Shown in pieces: positions 9,201 through 9,686 of a stretch of 9,686 nt of DNA. The notes under the pieces were generated by a model that saw nothing but the letters and a program-made list of their open reading frames with translations, searched no databases and was not told the DNA's origin. The translations under genes were made by a program, and so were the position numbers. Every line of letters begins with the position of its first letter. Within the stretch, counting starts at the first letter, position 1. Source of the stretch: Bacteroidales bacterium UBA7574 (GTDB lineage: Bacteria > Bacteroidota > Bacteroidia > Bacteroidales > Paludibacteraceae); the NCBI GenBank assembly GCA_002479035.1, contig DLLA01000068.1, positions 1 through 9,686 on the forward strand, in the 5' to 3' direction.

Positions 9201-9535
9201 CCACCATTCATACGGCCACCTCGCCCACGGCGAACGATGTCCTCGTCAAGCACATCGGCGGCACGATGCAACTCGTCTTTGCCACCATTCGCAAGAACGT
9301 CTCTGTAGCCGTGTACACCGAGCAGGGCAACTTGGTTTACTATGCTCCCGTCCCCGAATCCGACCAGAATGATGCCACCATTGTCACCAATGTCGAGGGC
9401 TCGGAGACTATCATCGACGTGCATACTCCCAAGGCACAGTGCACCTTGCCCAACTGCGACCAGCGATACCTGTACATCTTCTTTGAGAACGACAAGCGCC
9501 GCATCACTTCAGGCAAAATCGCCCTCATTCGATAA
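221..9535 (+). CDS. Giant secreted repeat protein: two PCMD-like domains, 30 cadherin-like beta-sandwich repeats, T9SS-type C-terminus
   Basis: Encodes 3104 residues, roughly 340 kDa. An in-frame TAG at 215-217 lies one codon before the ATG at 221, so this is the earliest possible start; a clear signal peptide follows directly. Domain order: signal peptide 1-21, PCMD-like 24-263, fifteen repeats 264-1527, second PCMD-like 1528-1726, fifteen repeats 1727-2995, sorting-type tail 2996-3104. Repeats run 71-102 residues and share a pattern: L..I...G..L..F.P....Y...LP.G...P......Q.V......ITVTAE.G....Y.I.F. This resembles the cadherin-like beta-sandwich family (PF12733). No catalytic motif, lipobox or membrane helix beyond the signal was seen. 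Inferred role: an extended, T9SS-exported surface adhesin or glycan-binding fibre; ligand unknown. It has its own promoter and terminator, so it appears monocistronic. The frame is open throughout, despite large internal composition shifts. The product has no recognised gene name. The reading frame is near certain; the function is inference. Confidence 0.97.
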   Translation: MKKFYILLLAVLSSANVAVQAQQVPNAGFEDWSGAAFDGNAQPANWNASNVAQLGFKFNFAHKETGHTGSASMMVQGQEVGAMGIKEPSPGYFSLGQPWAYIKNLDTDGATAGTEGGISWTYRPDTMSVWIKRTGNNTDKEDFYLLYYAWSGTAKGSKYTGKNGKCTSVSKTNEESDIRQALDANGCGTDQKANQIAEGMWRERKTYGEWTNIRVPIYYFNNDVPTMMNIIFSASNYPNFRANNGLNPGNSLYVDDVELIYASTIQKLYISGKEWRGFNPNTSEEQVYSLGRAATALPEIKGLRGAGSLTNAAGTTVTLVGRELGSNEMSIVNGEIDGAPTVITVKSEDGKSTTTYKIKFVREASSNANLAGININGKALENFQQGVYAYTVELPYGTTAAPVISADTQEDAQTVEITQASSTTGKATIVVTAGDKTTQATYTIQFKVGALSDNTLIDIQVNGTSVAGFAPNKMAYQVSLPTTTTTMPAVKGISAYPDGAQTIKYIAPATIDRGIYQIQVSSPGNPTPKTYKLTFKLEASSYSYLKSLQVGNGLISNFDPEQTTYYVNLPIGTTELPKISYELGEPTQQVSVQEGGLDGTTKVIVTAGDGVTQTEYKVVFSTEKSDIVTLKMIYIGGEPLADFSADKTDYTHLLPIGTTVMPDITFDKGDEYQTVRVVSGGLNGITRITVVAGNGSSMLYQISMRVQQATNATLKMIYVGGKPLEGFTPQQTEYDYRLPKGTTQLPIVTYDKNDDYQTVTTRSGGINDDYKITVRPQTGASMTYVIHFSVETSDNTALQMIYLDGKPLPEFDSEVLQYTHTLPVGVSKIPSVTFDKGEDSQKVLSIFGNNVQTITVTAESGKSRTYTVTFVIQRSESAYLKMIYLDGDSLRGFDKQTFDYTMTLTGSTCPRITVDKEDGQQVTITTPYAAGRAQIVVRTESGASNIYTVEFTSNTKSSALLPMIYVNGQAVSGYQSDVFEYDLEYIGAYPSVTYDAAEGQNVTVFREHNTLTVYVISGADKAKYTLRWLSMASADCTLRNILLDGKALSGFSPKQKTYNVQLPAGATLPAVTYEVQNDRQTIYAGWRNGSVYDLLVSAENGDTTRYSLQFNIAKSDNANLLDMSVDGYDIHFVPTTYEYRLNIAEGIKLPALHITPDSRQSTEMHNVNDHEQQVTVVAESGKTNIYRVLYTRTQSAITGLADILIDGQSLQGFRSDVHEYVDSLAWRTTVVPCVQPIGLVDNQTITTYHSAVNGITRIHVEAADGVTTADYQIAFPVRQSGNTALNNITIEHESVSIDFDPAQTEYTIRMPLGEQVAPMVSYEVTEEEQNVRYIARPLGQTSQLIVTAENGNSRTYNLSFLPTYAEGDNLLAAIKIGETGQVLPPSDTVATIALPYGCRTLTAQYTKSFAGQSVWVQPGGINAPTIITVRSNRPNDKDVTYTLTPQVETQNPAVLTGITVNGQPIKDFDPNRFSYIVNVTSYPIIEYEISDEVEDRVLITNSKHWQIRVTAQGQTNLYDLWFYYSNDVIPNGEFSEWATAKYNNAQKPAGWQVLADAAEKGSTVWGTYKSGDECKQSDAGIAFLKTAYSAKLMRSTPGFMTLGTISGELDTENSFQITGGIPFHNSPDTLKTYYKAPKIVDYNRIVYILSGSNGTYTEEHNDSKTFNDYQLLTIDLADINQKAGMPNSINLIFNSNWRETGNLGNQGGMGTQAEMYVDWVRFSYNSTLTALTVNGIDAAMEGNAFTATLTDAEQTGIPALSFTGEVSDQAQQIEWQDEVIDGAFGVRNAVITNYAEDGTSTRYTLNVRRPLDTRNTLKDLQVDGITLSGFTPDSTDYTYHLNASNRYIPDITPVAQGYLQTVTTHYADSTCTITVTPESGNSKVYTIRFVTDLSDDVQLAGIFAAGITFNPEQTEYDITADRLPVISFTKKSDGQTVDLSNGILTVTAENGNQGTYTIHLHRPAVTTTAQLDEIELDGIALRAFTSDTYDYTHERPARAAFRRTWKQDSVVFVQSPKQMQWHVFGTGAQHTYTITYPTTLSDDTTLDSLLLNGKPLPDFNRDITDYTVTTDHEVHLHAFANISAQSLTVTRDTLNGANAYLYTVTAENGTVGKTYRINILPQRSSEAHLNGIYLNDVLLSDFRPDQYQYTFTLPAGAYKEAEPVLPSLRYELGTPHQQVSLEYGRLGETTNIFVTSEDGTASQLYTVLVQAEPSHNAHLTGIAVNDVPVQNFKSERLYYSARTSDADIRLSWSADDRFQTVTTTRDGDSYTLHVTAQDGTTTKDYLIDIYRESPSNDATLADILLDGNTFSAFHTDLNPILTFSPTQQTYTINLPSGTTSTPEVSARLKLDGQSVEVRQQDWTTYLDVTAPDGTTVITYALHFLAPQSGDANLRMIFINGDSLPGFAPDRYTYFVSLPIGETTLPDLIFERGEEHQTVRDSLTGTMQRTLFVTAENGNTRQYTLTFTRILSTIDTLRAIYGDGMLISGFRPDSFYYAYTLPVGTDHIPDLTWDNGDRWQTIDTATVMRSEFSRTTQLQVTAMSGSRNTYTVAYTIARSSCDTLQMIYFNGQPLPDFIGTREEYTIDLAAGDSLAPASSDIIAMQGDEWQTVTPSDLVPYTLNGTQIGWRTTLLVTAQDGRTRTYNLFFTFTPVLSDNTDLANIYLAGHAIPDFRPDRLTYFDTIPEGGTRPSVLVEKGYAAQSVTITEGDTTLILVTAENATAQATYRVIFTRLQSPYALLDAILQDGELLPDFRPDSFEYSVTLPYGTSTLPVFTVRKGHEGQQITIDTLHATVGNRTQTTIRFSVTAADLVNSSEYDIRILNALNDNCRLRRLLIRGTDIEGFHSDTLLYHLTYPIGTDSTALVTLSDIQAEAEDADANVSVTAQGTSFIIQVTAADGVSARVYTITQTILLSANTRLSAIYLDSALIRDFDPDILDYTYYITDVRPAVHAVPEDENATVEFSMYTPGEPFYIYVTAPSGDEQVYSVLFLESTIHTATSPTANDVLVKHIGGTMQLVFATIRKNVSVAVYTEQGNLVYYAPVPESDQNDATIVTNVEGSETIIDVHTPKAQCTLPNCDQRYLYIFFENDKRRITSGKIALIR
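290..1009 (+). other. PCMD-like beta-sandwich domain 1 (residues ~24-263)
   Basis: The domain opens with PNAGFEDW and a P.NW segment, has a central YRPDTMSVWIK strand, then WTNIRVPIYY and an IIFSASNYPNF strand, and closes with SLYVDDVELIY. This order (N..FE.W; RP..L..w.K; W....pi.Y; fsSS; S.LyvDdvel) is the hallmark of the Bacteroidota PCMD family (PF13201, putative carbohydrate metabolism domain), which has a lectin-like beta-sandwich fold. A carbohydrate-binding role is an expectation from that fold, not shown here. Residues about 150-205 form a loop rich in K, G, N and T that holds two cysteines (166 and 187), possibly a disulfide. An assignment to another lectin-like jelly-roll family is possible. 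Confidence 0.75.
1010..4801 (+). repeat. Repeat array A: 15 cadherin-like beta-sandwich repeats (R1-R15, residues 264-1527)
   Basis: Boundaries read from the recurring pattern, in residues: R1 264-365, R2 366-451, R3 452-540, R4 541-624, R5 625-708, R6 709-792, R7 793-874, R8 875-955, R9 956-1032, R10 1033-1114, R11 1115-1194, R12 1195-1279, R13 1280-1365, R14 1366-1449, R15 1450-1527. Most begin S-[DNG]-N-x-x-L, followed by an I.V.G..L..F motif, an LP.G.T..P segment, a Q-x-V strand and a final TVTAE.G....Y.I.F strand. R1 is longest, with an insertion near residues 305-335. R14 has lost the usual G..L..F stretch. The pattern fits PF12733-type domains, which usually act as spacer or adhesive modules. 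Ends are uncertain by a few residues. Confidence 0.88.
2093..3085 (+). repeat. Young tandem block R5-R8, in register at nucleotide level
   Basis: Four consecutive repeats retain DNA-level similarity. The word AAGATGATTTAT occurs at 2111, 2363 and 2861, with CAGATGATTTAC at 2615, giving spacings of 252, 252 and 246 bp. TTCGACAAAGGCGA is identical at 2216-2229 (R5) and 2720-2733 (R7), exactly 504 bp apart. R4, R5 and R6 are each 84 residues. The shared protein signature is [KQ]MIY..G.[PS]L followed by F. This suggests the block spread by duplication or was homogenised by recombination more recently than the rest of the array. Confidence 0.8.
4802..5398 (+). other. PCMD-like beta-sandwich domain 2 (residues 1528-1726)
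   Basis: It starts VIPNGEFSEW with a P.GW segment, runs through TPGFMTLG, a GG.PF....D.L..YYK strand and YQLLTIDL, then INLIFNSNW, and ends AEMYVDWVRFSY. The order of landmarks matches domain 1 (N..F..W; PGy.sLG; D.l..w.K; niiFs.s; lYvDdv) and the PCMD family, and it is closer to a compact PCMD than domain 1, because it lacks the Cys-containing loop. It sits mid-chain between two repeat arrays. Its DNA is much richer in A and T than both flanks. The presumed role is binding glycan or another ligand partway along the fibre. Confidence 0.75.
5399..9205 (+). repeat. Repeat array B: 15 cadherin-like beta-sandwich repeats (R16-R30, residues 1727-2995)
   Basis: Residue boundaries: R16 1727-1811, R17 1812-1893, R18 1894-1964, R19 1965-2040, R20 2041-2123, R21 2124-2213, R22 2214-2293, R23 2294-2387, R24 2388-2470, R25 2471-2557, R26 2558-2654, R27 2655-2735, R28 2736-2826, R29 2827-2914, R30 2915-2995. 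The repeat pattern is the same as in array A, but codons end in C far more often (ACC, CTC, GAC, TAC). R18 is the shortest (71 residues), and R19 lacks the Q-x-V strand. R23 carries an extra copy-like F.T/P.. segment near residues 2313-2327, and R26 has a longer middle. The last two repeats lack the conserved Gln found in most others. The fold assignment is as for array A; individual edges are approximate. Confidence 0.88.
9206..9532 (+). other. Divergent T9SS-type C-terminal sorting domain (residues 2996-3104)
   Basis: After R30 a linker (SPTAND) leads to a strand that includes MQLVF, then VSVAVYTEQGNLVYY, and the protein ends with RYLYIFFENDKRRITSGKIALIR split over two strands. This matches the layout of type A T9SS tails: V.iY...G.lV....., then Y.i.....k...GK..., ending in a short basic terminus. 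Unlike typical tails of about 75-80 residues, it carries extra sequence between the two blocks (about 3045-3081), including C-x4-C at 3074 and 3079. The usual YPNP opening is replaced by NDVLVKHIG. Expected role: targets the protein to the T9SS translocon, then is cleaved, with the mature protein attached to the surface or released. Confidence 0.7.
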
Positions 9536-9556
9536 CGTCTCCCGTCGTGGTCATGC

Positions 9557-9589
9557 AGGCTGCCTACCCCCGTAGGCAGCCTCTTTTTT
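9557..9589 (+). terminator. Strong intrinsic (rho-independent) terminator
   Basis: AGGCTGCCTAC (9557-9567) pairs perfectly with 9572-9582 to give an 11-bp GC-rich stem with a CCCC loop, followed by C and six T (9584-9589). It lies 22 bp after the stop codon. There is no T tract on the other side, so it should act only on the + strand. It marks the end of a single-gene transcript. Confidence 0.95.
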
Positions 9590-9686
9590 ATATAGTCCGT
9601 TTTCTATTGAATGTTTTGGTTTTTGCCATCCATATTATACGTTGAGGTCATATCATGTTATACCGTTTGTTGGTCATTTTTATTCC
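9590..9686. other. AT-rich downstream intergenic sequence
   Basis: These 97 bases after the terminator contain no credible open reading frame, RNA gene or clear promoter. The next gene lies outside the window. Confidence 0.6.

Noticed and set aside
1010..9205. Repeated structure as a CRISPR array or DNA satellite
   Set aside because: The periodicity is about 250 bp, is coding, and is mostly conserved at protein level; there are no short identical direct repeats with unique spacers.
8118..9308. 396-codon open frame on the + strand in another frame
   Set aside because: It lies wholly inside the giant gene, is mostly S, T, P and R with no domain pattern, and stays open because the main frame is rich in C-ending codons.
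9615..9645. Possible promoter after the terminator (TTTG, 19 bp, TACGTTGA)
   Set aside because: The -7 element has two mismatches to TAnnTTTG in core positions, and no gene start is visible before the window ends.

Overview
The window is almost entirely one giant gene on the + strand (221-9535, 3104 codons), with short non-coding flanks (1-220 and 9536-9686). It points to a member of the Bacteroidota, most likely order Bacteroidales. The reasons are a textbook Bacteroides-type promoter (TTTG, 20 bp, TAAATTTG), no Shine-Dalgarno sequence before the ATG, PCMD-type domains, and a C-terminus resembling a type IX secretion (T9SS) sorting domain. Genus cannot be assigned from the window.

Layout: 1-30 carries a short AT-rich direct repeat. 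A promoter lies at 101-132 and a roughly 80-90 nt 5' UTR leads to the ATG at 221. The protein reads: signal peptide (residues 1-21); PCMD-like domain 1 (about 24-263); fifteen cadherin-like/Ig-like beta-sandwich repeats (R1-R15, 264-1527); PCMD-like domain 2 (1528-1726); fifteen more repeats (R16-R30, 1727-2995); and a divergent T9SS-type C-terminal domain (2996-3104). A strong intrinsic terminator at 9557-9589 closes what looks like a single-gene transcription unit.

The likely picture, inferred, is a roughly 340 kDa exported surface fibre or adhesin: Sec export, outer-membrane passage by T9SS, a long rod of small beta-sandwich domains, and two putative carbohydrate-binding-type modules, one at the N-terminus and one mid-rod. 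No enzyme motif was seen.

The most notable features are the matched (PCMD + 15 repeats) x 2 architecture; a sharply bounded AT-rich island (about 4636-5385) covering PCMD 2 and the end of R15; a codon-style difference between the two halves; a block of repeats (R5-R8) still in register at DNA level; and a near-invariant Gln in the repeats that is preceded by a highly variable, often aromatic residue.
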